Positions 49,801-57,859 of a stretch of DNA of 64,000 nucleotides are shown piece after piece. Where the stretch lies: positions 1-64,000 of the forward strand of contig NZ_JAAIJR010000006.1 of the NCBI RefSeq assembly GCF_010915725.1, read 5' to 3'. A program made the position numbers and the translations under genes. The stretch is from Thiorhodococcus mannitoliphagus (GTDB lineage Bacteria > Pseudomonadota > Gammaproteobacteria > Chromatiales > Chromatiaceae). The stretch's first letter is position 1, and each line of letters begins with the position of its first letter. The notes beneath the pieces are model-generated. The model was not told the DNA's origin. It searched no databases and was given only the letters and a program-made list of their open reading frames with translations.

Positions 49801-51710
49801 ACGCGATCTGGAACCTCGCCATGAGTCCGGACGGCAAGCGTATCCTGGTCGCCTCCAGGGCGGGGCGCGTGCTGGTGCTCGACGCTGCCGATGGCGAGCA
49901 GCTGAGCACCCTGCCGACGGATGGCCGTTTCGACCGACCGGTAAGACGCGCGGTCTTCAGCCAGGATGGCCAGCGCATCGCCGTGGCCACCCTTGATGAG
50001 CAGATTCGCGTCTTCGACCGACAAGGCGTCCAGCTCAGCGTCCTGGGACGCATCAAACGCGGCGACCGCAGCGTCCGGATCCACGAATCCTCGGTCCGTG
50101 CGCTCGCCTTCAGCCCGGACGGCAGCGCCATCGTCGCTGGCGACGGAACCGGACAACTGGTGCGCTGGGATCTCGCCGATGGCGATGCGGAGATCCTCGG
50201 CGAGCACGATCTCGCGATCGATGACCTCAGCATCAGCCCGCGCATCGACCCGCATCTCGGCGAGCACTTGGTGCTGAGCGTCTCTCAGGACAAGACCGCG
50301 CGGCTTTGGCAGCTGGAGACGGGCAAGCCGGTTGCCGTCCTGAGCCACGACACCGCCATCTCCAAGGCAGGTTTCACCCGTGACGGCCAGCGCATCATCA
50401 CGGCCTCGGGCCGAGACGGCTCGGCACGACTTTGGTCGATCACACCAGAGAATGGACTCGCGTTTCGACTCCCTCAGGATGACCACGTCAGATCCGTCGC
50501 CATCGCCGATCGCGGCTCGAACGCGGACGACGGCGCCAGGCTCATGGTGGCGACCGCGTCCTATGACGGCCGCATCGACCTCTGGGGCTATGCGCGCGGG
50601 ACCGCAGCACCCGTCAAGGAGCGCACCCTGGACGGTCATCAAGACCGGGTGCGGCACCTCGCCTTCTCGCCGTCCCATCGGTGGCTCGCCAGCGCCAGCT
50701 CGGACGGCACAGCAAGGCTCTGGGAGCTGGCGACCGGTGAAAGCTGTCGGCTCCAAGTGTCATCGGACCCCAAGGCATGCGCCGACACTGGCGCGAACAC
50801 AGGGGCCGGCGACTGCCCGGATGTCTACCAGGTCGCCTTCTCGCCGGACGAGCGCTGGCTCGTCACCGCCTCCAGCGACGCCAAGCAGCCGGTCCGGCTC
50901 TGGGATGCCGAGCAGTGCGCCAGCAGGGCGCTGCCGGAGGCCTTCGCCGGCCTCCATGGCGCGGCCCGAGCCCTGGCCCTGACACCGACCGCCGCGGGCG
51001 GGGTGCTGATGGCGATCGGCGATGCGGATGGTGGACTCCATGTCAGCAGACTGGCCGACAATGGGCGCTGGTCGAGCCTGTGCAGTCTGGACGTCCATCG
51101 GTCCTCCATCTATGCCCTGAGCCTCTCGACGGATGGACGCTGGCTTGCCGCCGCGGGCCGTGACGGACGCGCCTCATTGATCCCGCTGGAGGACGAGCGT
51201 TGCGGCAAGCCGCGCTACGTGAACCCGAACGCTGGACGTCTCTATGACGTGCAGTTCTCTCCGGACGCCAAGGCGTTCGTGACCGCTGCCTTCGAAGCCA
51301 AGGCTCACCTCTGGTCCATCGAAGGAGAGCTGCTAGCAGAACTCAGCGGGCATGAGAATCGCGTCACCTCGGCCAGTTTCAGCCCGGACGGACAGTGGAT
51401 CATGACCGCCTCGCGCGACGGCACCCTCGCCATCTGGAAGCGCCCACGGCGTGCGCGAAAGCTGCCGCTGGAGCCCTATCTCATGATGGATGCTGATCTC
51501 GGGGGCATCACCAGCGCGACCTTCGGCCCCAGCGGCAACACCATCGTCGCCGGCTACTGGAACAACGCAGCCCTCCTGTGGCGGCTTTGGAGCGAAGCAC
51601 CGAGCACGGATGCAAAGCTCATCGATCACTGGGGCCGAGAACGCAGCCGACTCGCCCTAATCGAAGAAGCCGCCAAATATCGAGACCAACTGCGGACCGG
51701 GGGCCAGTGA
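46866..51710 (+). CDS. STAND NTPase: DUF4062 - P-loop - TM - WD40 propellers
   Basis: A 1614-residue protein. The N-terminus (residues ~6-110) is a DUF4062-like domain (RIFISSPSDVEHERALLKD). A P-loop NTPase follows: Walker A GPSGAGKSSLVRAG at ~245-258, Walker B-like AIILDPLDPLLS at ~356, typical of NACHT/STAND switches. One TM helix (~755-775, STLSLLLLFASVATYALW) precedes a run of at least ten WD40 units (recurring FSPDG...hhhAsxDGxhRLW) to the end. STAND proteins with such sensor propellers often act in defence or stress signalling; a role here is inferred. The start at 46866 is the only ATG consistent with the domain start, though the reading frame is open further up. Its stop lies inside the first unit of a heptamer array. 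Confidence 0.9.
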   Translation: MTEPNVRIFISSPSDVEHERALLKDVIHTLAQEYLPYFNLQAVLWEEEALTAVRSFQAGLLRPSECEIVIVMLWTRLGTPLADDPYGGMTGTEWEFVDAIEASARDGSPEVLVYQKTSPRFVDINNPEAIRGAVSDRERLEGFFRAHFFNPDGSFRRAFRQFDSDAAFRDLVETQLRKLLNRRISAERRFAAGTSDWRGSPFRAGRPFDISDERIFTGRETETRDLIAKLDAMRNQRQGPLLITGPSGAGKSSLVRAGLLPHLVRPFLFSGLSSCRWCLVDLQTAVDPIVALTHALEAPKALGVALSKLGLDAEQLARLLATEPEVGAAQIRAALDQAEREHSGVLTGTDSGPQLAIILDPLDPLLSAEGQAAGAAEALFRAMSALARQDGIWVIATVRSDLLPRMQVMSQALDALDTQGFYRLEPPAPSRIRQILEIPARVAGIEYEERGSTTKTGLADALEADASVTPHWLPLLEQTLTDLYESALASTKEGEQTPLLKLQDYRRLGGLRGSVVRTADRLWETLTADGRAALPRLCRALIGVDGAGGPHPRPRAADLATLLRDPGCSELLALLIDARLVVAEAREDTARSRPCPTPELGLLGYFRDALVQTRDEWWARLRLKDKTEGLDALLDAPPSTDRNGETDRPHSTQRGDYQPTAQLSHPALIEQWQPIQAWLKDPENRRRLALRSQISRQAQLWKRTDCNREYLLGEVGFAAAQGFAESFADELEPLEREFLDHSKSFIHFERRRNRLTIGSTLSLLLLFASVATYALWDARHEAKLNVQRSQLHEADIAIDRGNTPRAMGLAWDAGPYLPEAAVDRIANAIAGNRLLAMAQPAGGAQAKPIAPAFRDDGEALVTFSREHGAQRWRLTAGRYRPEDDLSGPELPIHSLRIAGQGNGAKTLGLGISGIWQLPAKADQPPTWPCGVPESFDAAMDTEGRYLLISYETEAKQDALCLLDLTKPGDTKWRKVFPEDAIWNLAMSPDGKRILVASRAGRVLVLDAADGEQLSTLPTDGRFDRPVRRAVFSQDGQRIAVATLDEQIRVFDRQGVQLSVLGRIKRGDRSVRIHESSVRALAFSPDGSAIVAGDGTGQLVRWDLADGDAEILGEHDLAIDDLSISPRIDPHLGEHLVLSVSQDKTARLWQLETGKPVAVLSHDTAISKAGFTRDGQRIITASGRDGSARLWSITPENGLAFRLPQDDHVRSVAIADRGSNADDGARLMVATASYDGRIDLWGYARGTAAPVKERTLDGHQDRVRHLAFSPSHRWLASASSDGTARLWELATGESCRLQVSSDPKACADTGANTGAGDCPDVYQVAFSPDERWLVTASSDAKQPVRLWDAEQCASRALPEAFAGLHGAARALALTPTAAGGVLMAIGDADGGLHVSRLADNGRWSSLCSLDVHRSSIYALSLSTDGRWLAAAGRDGRASLIPLEDERCGKPRYVNPNAGRLYDVQFSPDAKAFVTAAFEAKAHLWSIEGELLAELSGHENRVTSASFSPDGQWIMTASRDGTLAIWKRPRRARKLPLEPYLMMDADLGGITSATFGPSGNTIVAGYWNNAALLWRLWSEAPSTDAKLIDHWGRERSRLALIEEAAKYRDQLRTGGQ

Positions 51711-51737
51711 CCAGTGACCAGTGACCAGTGACCAGTA
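51704..51737. repeat. Heptamer array (CCAGTGA)n
   Basis: Four complete CCAGTGA units plus a partial one. The TGA of the first unit is the stop codon of the STAND gene. Confidence 0.9.
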
Positions 51738-51838
51738 AGAAAGCGCTCATCAATTGTTTCCCGATGCGAGCGATGCCGCCCGAAATCCCCCCTGGCCCCC
51801 CTTTGCGAAAGGGGGGAAGTTGTTGATGGTCACTTTCT
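51738..51838. mobile_element. MITE-like element, copy 2
   Basis: 101 bp, same orientation as copy 1, terminal inverted repeats AGAAAG...CATCAA / TTGATG...CTTTCT and the same CCCCCCTTTGCGAAAGGGGGG centre. It is flanked on both sides by heptamer arrays. Confidence 0.75.
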
Positions 51839-51848
51839 AAGCTCTGAT

Positions 51849-51930
51849 AACTGACAACTGACAACTGACAACTGACAACTGACAACCGACAACTGACAAC
51901 TGACCACCGACCACCGACCACCGACCACCA
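51849..51930. repeat. Heptamer arrays (AACTGAC)n and (CCGACCA)n
   Basis: About seven AACTGAC-type units grade into four CCGACCA units and end at the stop codon of the minus-strand lipoprotein gene. The CCGACCA unit is the complement of the array after urtA. Confidence 0.9.
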
Positions 51931-51931
51931 A

Positions 51932-52600
51932 TCAAGATCCCGTGCGCGGCCCCAGCTTGGCGCCCAAACTGATCAGGTCGCGCGTAACCTCTGCGGCGAG
52001 ACGTCCGGCAAGCCGATTGAAGGCCTCCGCCATGGCGTCCGGCGTATCGGCGGAGACCGGCTCGTCGCCGCTGTACTGCCGCGTCCAGAGCGAGCGGCGG
52101 TCGTCGGTCCTGACCAACGACAGGCTGAGCTTCGCCGAGACCCGCGGCGGGGCGTCCGTTGGACGATGCTCGAAGCGCTCGACCTCGCCGCCGAGCAGCA
52201 GATCCGGCTTGGCGGGGTCGGCCGGGATCAACACATGCCGAAAGACCCCAGCATCACGAATGGCGCTAACCAGCACGGCCGCAAAGGCCCGAGGGACAGG
52301 CTCCTCCCAAAGATAGGTTTCGTAGCGCTCGACGACGAGCGGCTGATCATTGAAGCGGTAGAGGATCTGCCGCCCGCCCAAGAAGCCCCGTGCCGCAAGG
52401 TCGTTGACCTGCAGGATCGCCGCAACGCGCTGGCCTGCCACTGGCGCCTGGACATCTGGCGCGAGCGAATAGTAGCGATCACGCGGCAGCGGCGGTGCAG
52501 TCCCGCAGGCGCCGACCAAGGCGACGACTAGGACGGTCATCAGTGCTCGAAGCACTGGCGGCTCAGGGCCTGTTCTCGGTTGCAAAGTGCCTCCGCTCAT
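51932..52600 (-). CDS. ABC-type transport auxiliary lipoprotein (PqiC/Mla-associated)
   Basis: A 222-residue outer-membrane-type lipoprotein: hydrophobic signal (LRALMTVLVVALVGAC, lipobox VGAC), then the family core YYSLAPDVQAP and LVVERYETYLWEEPVPRAFA. Such proteins pair with MCE transporters and dock them to the outer membrane. ATG overlaps the MCE gene stop (ATGA). Last gene of the SLOG-RyR-Mla operon. Confidence 0.88.
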   Translation of the reverse strand: MSGGTLQPRTGPEPPVLRALMTVLVVALVGACGTAPPLPRDRYYSLAPDVQAPVAGQRVAAILQVNDLAARGFLGGRQILYRFNDQPLVVERYETYLWEEPVPRAFAAVLVSAIRDAGVFRHVLIPADPAKPDLLLGGEVERFEHRPTDAPPRVSAKLSLSLVRTDDRRSLWTRQYSGDEPVSADTPDAMAEAFNRLAGRLAAEVTRDLISLGAKLGPRTGS

Positions 52601-53706
52601 CGAAACCAGGGGGTCCGTTCCTCGACCTCACGATCCTTCAGAAGCGACTTGGGATCCTTGCGCAGCTCGCGCGTCACGGCCGACAAGTCGCGAGTCGCAT
52701 CCTCGATGTTGGTCAAGATCGGCGTTAGGGCCGCCGAGAGTTCTTGCAGCAGATACTGTGCGTCGTCCAGCGACTCCTGCAGCGCGGGCCTGTTTTCCTT
52801 GACCAATCCCCGCACGTCCGCCGCCAGATCGCCATAGTTGGTCACCGCATTCTGGATATCGCCCGTGCTGCCGCGCAGCTCCGAGGTCATCACCACCAGG
52901 TTATCCGACATCGTCTTCACCGAGGACAGAATGTCGGCGACCGCATTGGGATCGACCGCATCACGGAGCCGCTGCGATAGGATTTGCAGATTCTCGAAGG
53001 CACCGGCAAGCCGCTCGCGGTTCTCGCCCTGCTCATCGCCCGAGCCAAGCAGGAACTCGATGGTCCGGATCTGGGCGTGGAGGCTTTGCACCGCGGGGGC
53101 GATGGACTCATCGACCAGCGTCCGAACGGAATCTGAGAGCCCACCGAGACGGGAGACGATGTCCGGCTCTTGGCACTGAACCGGCAGGATCTGGCCGTCG
53201 CCGAGGAGTCGCGGCGATCTGCCCGGCAGGATCTTGATGGCGTCGCCCTTGAGCAGACCTTCGGAGCCGATCTGAGCGACACTGTCCTCCGGAATCGGCC
53301 AGTCACGCTGGATCCGCAGTGTCGCCCGGAAACAGGGCCGTCTCGGGGGATCGAAACCGAACTCCTCATCCCAGATCCCGCAGGGATCGCTGGCGCCACC
53401 CTCCACGCGGAAGAGCGGCTGCACGCCCTCGACCAAGCCGACCACATAGCCGGCCTGGAGGATCTGCATCCCGACCTCCAATCCCTGCGCGTCCTCGAAA
53501 TAGGCGTTGAGCCGATAGGCCCTGCCAAAGAGACTCGGCATCAGAAAGGCCAGGGTCACCAGGACCACAGCCGCCATCGCCAGCACGAAACCGCCCGCCA
53601 ACAGCAGGTCGCGCCGCTGCGCCCGCACGCGCCGCTTGCCTGGCGCGCCGATCTCCGGGGGCGAATAGAGCCGATCCAGCCGCTTGCCCGAAAAGCCGTC
53701 CTTCAT
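52597..53706 (-). CDS. MlaD-family MCE substrate-binding protein
   Basis: A 369-residue protein with one N-terminal TM anchor (~33-55), a single MCE domain (~65-190; YRLNAYFEDAQGLEVGMQILQAGYVVGLV and GLLKGDAIKIL) and a long helical C-terminus (~200-350) that in this family forms a periplasmic tunnel or needle. It is predicted to carry lipids between membranes with the permease and ATPase encoded 5' of it. Confidence 0.92.
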   Translation of the reverse strand: MKDGFSGKRLDRLYSPPEIGAPGKRRVRAQRRDLLLAGGFVLAMAAVVLVTLAFLMPSLFGRAYRLNAYFEDAQGLEVGMQILQAGYVVGLVEGVQPLFRVEGGASDPCGIWDEEFGFDPPRRPCFRATLRIQRDWPIPEDSVAQIGSEGLLKGDAIKILPGRSPRLLGDGQILPVQCQEPDIVSRLGGLSDSVRTLVDESIAPAVQSLHAQIRTIEFLLGSGDEQGENRERLAGAFENLQILSQRLRDAVDPNAVADILSSVKTMSDNLVVMTSELRGSTGDIQNAVTNYGDLAADVRGLVKENRPALQESLDDAQYLLQELSAALTPILTNIEDATRDLSAVTRELRKDPKSLLKDREVEERTPWFR

Positions 53707-53708
53707 GC

Positions 53709-54473
53709 TCAGATGGTCCCCGCCAGCGCCGCGCGCAGCGCGAGATTGGTGTCGCGCGCGTCTTCCAGCTCATCGGCGGTCCCAGTGAAGAGCAGCCGCC
53801 CGCGCGCCAGCACGGCGATGCGGTGCGGCTCATCACCCAGGATGTCCGGCCGGTTGTCGGTCGCGACCAGCGTCAGACCGCGATTGCGGCTCAGATTGCT
53901 CAGCACGCCCAGGGTCTCGCGCATGGCGGGGAGATCCAGCCCCTCGGAAAAACCGTCCCATACCAGGATCTTCGGCTCGCGAATCAGCGCGCGCGCCAGC
54001 TCCACCAAGCGCCTTTGCCCCAGCGAGAGTGCCCGTGGCACCTGATTCTCGAGTCCGTCCAGATTCAGCAATGTCATCACCAATCGGGCTGCGCGCGCCA
54101 TGGCACTGCGGCTGAGCGGCTCATCACGCAGCGGCAGCAGAAGATTGTCGAGCACGGTCGCGCTCTCCAAGAGGGAACCGCCCTGCAAGACCCCGCCGAC
54201 ATCGGCGCGCAGCCGCTTGAGGGCGTCACCCTCGAGTCCGTCCAGCGCGCGACCGAGAAGTTGGATTCTACCCGCTGACGGGCGATCCAGCCCCAGCAGG
54301 AGACGCGCCAGCAGGGTCTTTCCCGCGCCATTGGGGCCAGTAACCAGCAGCCACTCGCCGCGCGGCACCGACAGCGCGATGTCGCTCAGCGCCATCTGAC
54401 CCTTGACGTGCTGATAGACGCCACTCAGCTCAAGCACCGGCTCGTCGGCGATGGCGCCTGGAGTCGCTTGCAT
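53709..54473 (-). CDS. MlaF-like ABC ATPase with degenerate catalytic site
   Basis: A 254-residue nucleotide-binding domain. Walker A GPNGAGKTLLARLL is intact and the Q-loop VLQGGSL is present; the signature is ALSLGQRRL (LSLGQ). Walker B reads ILVWDGFSEGLD, with Gly where the catalytic Glu should be, and the switch histidine is replaced (LVATDNR instead of VTHD). It would bind ATP but is not expected to hydrolyse it normally. The fold and place between the permease and MCE genes otherwise match MlaF. GTG at 54476 is an alternative start. Confidence 0.9.
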   Translation of the reverse strand: MQATPGAIADEPVLELSGVYQHVKGQMALSDIALSVPRGEWLLVTGPNGAGKTLLARLLLGLDRPSAGRIQLLGRALDGLEGDALKRLRADVGGVLQGGSLLESATVLDNLLLPLRDEPLSRSAMARAARLVMTLLNLDGLENQVPRALSLGQRRLVELARALIREPKILVWDGFSEGLDLPAMRETLGVLSNLSRNRGLTLVATDNRPDILGDEPHRIAVLARGRLLFTGTADELEDARDTNLALRAALAGTI

Positions 54474-54492
54474 CACCGCCTATTCCCGCCGA

Positions 54493-55311
54493 CTACCGCA
54501 AGAACAGCACGATGAGGAGATCCGCGATCAAGATGGCCGCAACCGCACCGATCATCGTCCGGGTCGCGGCCTGACTGATACCCTCCGGATCGCGACCGGC
54601 CGCGGTCCCATTCACGGTCGCGATGAGCGCGACCAACAAGGAGAAGAGCAAGGGCTTGAGCAAGGCCTCGATGAGATCTCCGGGCGCCAGCGCACGCCCA
54701 AAGGCGCCCAGCAAACTCGCCGGGGAGAGACCCGCCATTCCCCAGAGCCAGAGCCCAGCGGTGGCGAGCGTCACCAGGCTGCCCCAAACCGTGAAGGCGA
54801 AGCTCATGAGCAGCATGGCCAGGAGCACCGGCCCCAGGGTGAAGCGGATGGGATCGATGCCATTGATCAGCAGGCCATCGATCTCACCGCTGACCGCAAG
54901 GCTCGCCTGACGGACCGCGAGCGCCACACCGGCCCGTCCGGCGACCAAGATACCGACCAAGATGGGCACCAACTCCATGACCACCGCGTAGGCGCCGGAG
55001 GCCAAGACCAGTCCGGGCAGATCCAGCCGCGCCAAGATGCTCTGCGACTGATGCCCCAGGATCAAACCGACCACCAGGGTGACCAGGGTGATGGCCGGGA
55101 GGATGGAGAGCCCAGCCTGTCGCAGCGACGCGGCAAAGGCGGGCAGGTCGAGACGCGCCTTGCCGAGGAGGATAAGGCCGTAGAGCCCGAGACAGCGCAC
55201 CAGGGCCAGCCCGCCCAGCCCGATCCGCTCGATCCAGCCAGTCGCCCCGGAGAAGAGGGGCGCAGTCCTCGCATCCGAGGGAATGGGGCGACTGCTGCGC
55301 GCTCTCGACAT
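54493..55311 (-). CDS. MlaE-family lipid ABC permease
   Basis: A 272-residue MlaE/DUF140 permease with about five to six TM helices. The family region GEIDGLLINGIDPIRFTLGP (elbow and coupling loop) is well conserved. It starts 5 bases after the RyR-domain gene. Predicted to form the membrane core of the lipid transporter with the downstream ATPase and MCE protein. Confidence 0.92.
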   Translation of the reverse strand: MSRARSSRPIPSDARTAPLFSGATGWIERIGLGGLALVRCLGLYGLILLGKARLDLPAFAASLRQAGLSILPAITLVTLVVGLILGHQSQSILARLDLPGLVLASGAYAVVMELVPILVGILVAGRAGVALAVRQASLAVSGEIDGLLINGIDPIRFTLGPVLLAMLLMSFAFTVWGSLVTLATAGLWLWGMAGLSPASLLGAFGRALAPGDLIEALLKPLLFSLLVALIATVNGTAAGRDPEGISQAATRTMIGAVAAILIADLLIVLFLR

Positions 55312-55316
55312 GGCGC

Positions 55317-57065
55317 TCAGTACTCGAAGGTCCAGGTCGGCGCGGCGCTCCGCGCCGAGATGGAGATCCGCTTGGACGGACCTGAGAGCGGCTGCTCACT
55401 GCCCAATTGCAGGACGATCTCGCCCCGCTCGCCGATCCATCGCTGCAGCTGCTCCGAGCCGTCCAGCATGACCCTACGGGAGGCCAGGGCTGCCAGGTCG
55501 AGCACATCCGTCCGTGCGGCCTCATCCGCTTGTCGATCGAGCAGCTTGGGGATGGGGCCAGTCAGCAGCCAGATGAGTTCGGCCTCGGCGCGCTCCAGCG
55601 CCTGCCGAACCATCAGCCGCACATCCGCATGCTCCAGGGTCGCCGCGAAGACCAGTGCGCGGTCCGGATACCGCAGACGCAGGCGCTCGAGCACCCTCGG
55701 CATCGCGCCCCTGGCCTGGTGATCGAGCTGTGTGCCCGGGGCCGGATCGGGCAGCGCGACGATCAGCGTGCGCACGACGCCGAGCCCCGAGCGCGCAAGC
55801 AGGGTCGGGACGCCGCGCACCGCGAACCTGTCCAGATCCTTCATCGCCGTGGAGAGCGCCGCATAGGGGATGAGCTGCGGGTGGTGCTTGCGGACATTGT
55901 CGCGCTCCGGCGCGAAGCTCCAGCCGTTCAGATAACGATCGGCGGCCCAGCGCTCATGCTCGATGACCGCCAGCCGCTCGATCTCGAGCGGGCTGAAGCT
56001 GAAAGACTCGACCATCTCTTCTGGCAGGGCCCGGCAGTCGGTCACGGCCAGCTTGGCCCGCAGGTGATCGGCCTGATGGCGATTGGCCTGACGGTAGGAG
56101 CTGGCGAGCTGTTCCCATGGCTTGCCGGCGGGTTCGCTGCCGGGATCGCGCCCCTGGGCCGCGATGGTGTCGCAGTAATGCTCATGGATGGTGCGGGCGA
56201 CGGCATCGCCGGCACCCTCGAGCAAGACCTCGGGACGGCAGACCTCGCCGAGATAGGAAACCGGGATCAGCTGGCCGTCCCAGTCCGCAAGTCGCCCAGT
56301 CGGCCCGGCCTCGCCAATCTCGACCAGGATCGGCGGAGACGCCTGCTGTGTCCGCTCGATGGCCCGGGCGAGGGTCTGCGCGGTCGACAAGGCATGCGCG
56401 GCCGGCGCGCCAAGACTCACGAACGCCAGGGTCACCTTGGGCCTATCCTTCAGGTCCAGCGCATCCAGGGACGCGAACTCAAGGTCCGCAATGGCTCGGG
56501 CTTGGGGATACTCGGCCGTGAAGGCAGCCGCGTCTTGTTCCGGGCTCGCGCTGAGCACCGTCACCCGCGGGCGCCCCTCGCCATAGTGGATCAACCTCAG
56601 GGCCTGCAGCAGATAGGCTCTAGCCGGCGGGGCCAAACCGGCGATCAGGAGGTGCGGCACCTGGCCGAAGATCGGGTCCATGGCGAGGTGCAACGGCCAG
56701 CGGGTCAAGAGGGCGCGCGCTGCACGGCCCTCGACACCCAAGGTCTCGACGATGAGACCAGAGTCGGCAGCGGGAACCGGAAGTTCGGGCGGCGGATCGG
56801 CGCGGTGCATGACGAGCAGGCGCGTCCGAGCGCGACGCGCCCGGCCAGGCGGGCGCGCGTAGCGCCGCATCAGCTCGGCAACCAAGCGGCTTGGCTCAGC
56901 CGGCTCGGCCAGGACCAGGATCCCGTTTCGCATCGGCTTCAGCGTCAGGATCGCGTCCTCGCCGAGCAGGCGCACGCCCATTCCGGCTGCACCCAGGCTA
57001 TCGGCCACCTCCTTGGCCAAGGGCTCGGCGCCACACACCACGACCTTGCGCCGCCCGAACCACAT
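55317..57065 (-). CDS. TrkA-N-like Rossmann protein with an RyR domain
   Basis: A 582-residue soluble protein. Residues ~7-30 (KVVVCGAEPLAKEVADSLGAAG) open a Rossmann fold; ~310-430 is a ryanodine-receptor (RyR) domain with WEQLASSYRQANRHQADHLRAKL and IEHERWAADRYLNGWSF, followed by the usual H-PQLIPYAAL segment. The ~150-residue C-terminus has another alpha/beta pattern (TLIVALPDP...RALVFAATLEHADVRL). There are no membrane helices. RyR domains in bacteria are thought to bind ligands. It follows the SLOG gene by a one-base overlap. Confidence 0.82.
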   Translation of the reverse strand: MWFGRRKVVVCGAEPLAKEVADSLGAAGMGVRLLGEDAILTLKPMRNGILVLAEPAEPSRLVAELMRRYARPPGRARRARTRLLVMHRADPPPELPVPAADSGLIVETLGVEGRAARALLTRWPLHLAMDPIFGQVPHLLIAGLAPPARAYLLQALRLIHYGEGRPRVTVLSASPEQDAAAFTAEYPQARAIADLEFASLDALDLKDRPKVTLAFVSLGAPAAHALSTAQTLARAIERTQQASPPILVEIGEAGPTGRLADWDGQLIPVSYLGEVCRPEVLLEGAGDAVARTIHEHYCDTIAAQGRDPGSEPAGKPWEQLASSYRQANRHQADHLRAKLAVTDCRALPEEMVESFSFSPLEIERLAVIEHERWAADRYLNGWSFAPERDNVRKHHPQLIPYAALSTAMKDLDRFAVRGVPTLLARSGLGVVRTLIVALPDPAPGTQLDHQARGAMPRVLERLRLRYPDRALVFAATLEHADVRLMVRQALERAEAELIWLLTGPIPKLLDRQADEAARTDVLDLAALASRRVMLDGSEQLQRWIGERGEIVLQLGSEQPLSGPSKRISISARSAAPTWTFEY

Positions 57066-57832
57066 CAGGCACCCGCCTCCCGCTCAAGCTCGTCGCGCAG
57101 CAGGCAGGGCAAGGTCTCCGCGGCATCGTCCAAATCGACGATCCGCAGCAAGCTGTGATCGGCATCGGCCAGCTCGGGGCCAGGCGGTCCGATCTCCCCG
57201 CGCACCCAGGCGGCCAACAGATCCGAGGTCCCGCCCGAACCGCCCAAGACGACGCAGGGCCGAGCCGCGGCCAGCGAGCAGGCAACGTCCAGACGCGTGA
57301 TGTCACCACCGGCGGCGACCAGGGTCAGCGAGCCTCGCCGCAGCGCAAGCGCCTGGGCGACGGCCTGGATCCAGGGCGACTCATCGCCCCACCGCTCGCC
57401 GGGCACCAAGAGAAAATGGCTGTGATTGGGATCGAGAGTGGCACCGCCCTGCGCGGCAAGTGCGTGCGCGCCGAGGACGCACGCGCAACGCGCCTGCTGT
57501 GGCCGACTGTCCGGCGCGACCGTGCCGATCGCAGCGACGCCAATAAGCGGAAAGCGCGCACGGCAGCTGAGCCTTGCCTGCCCCATCGCCGCCATGACGC
57601 CAAAGGCGGTCCCGCCGTCGACGACCAGGGCACCCATGTCATCCAGCACAGGCGCCACGCACTCGAGCACCGCAAGCAGACGCGATGCGACCCGAGGCGC
57701 GATGTTCGACGCCCCGCCAACCATCACCAGCACGGGATGTCCAGGCGCGAGAGCGATTTCCGACAGGGCCTCATGCAGCACTTCGGACAGGGCGATCCGA
57801 GCCGGACCTTGCTCGGCGGCGATCACAGCCAT
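57065..57832 (-). CDS. TRPM-type SLOG (LSDAT) nucleotide-ligand domain protein
   Basis: A 255-residue protein that is a single Rossmann-like SLOG domain of the LSDAT/TRPM kind: VLVMVGGASNI (36-44), ALVVDGGTAFGVMAAMG (68-84), LDPNHSHFLLVPGERWG (133-149) and VVLGGSGGTSD (194-204). SLOG domains sense or process nucleotide-derived ligands such as ADP-ribose. The next gene encodes an RyR-domain protein, and the start is 27 bases after the OsmC gene stop. Confidence 0.82.
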   Translation of the reverse strand: MAVIAAEQGPARIALSEVLHEALSEIALAPGHPVLVMVGGASNIAPRVASRLLAVLECVAPVLDDMGALVVDGGTAFGVMAAMGQARLSCRARFPLIGVAAIGTVAPDSRPQQARCACVLGAHALAAQGGATLDPNHSHFLLVPGERWGDESPWIQAVAQALALRRGSLTLVAAGGDITRLDVACSLAAARPCVVLGGSGGTSDLLAAWVRGEIGPPGPELADADHSLLRIVDLDDAAETLPCLLRDELEREAGA

Positions 57833-57859
57833 GCCTTCAGCAAGCCTCCCTTGGGCCAG

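Noticed and set aside
51619-51921. 100-codon minus-strand frame with VVSCQLSVVS repeats
   Set aside because: It is the heptamer array and MITE translated; no ribosome-binding site or conserved domain.
51849-51930. CRISPR-like array
   Set aside because: The units are 7 bp directly adjacent with no spacers, so it is a simple tandem repeat.
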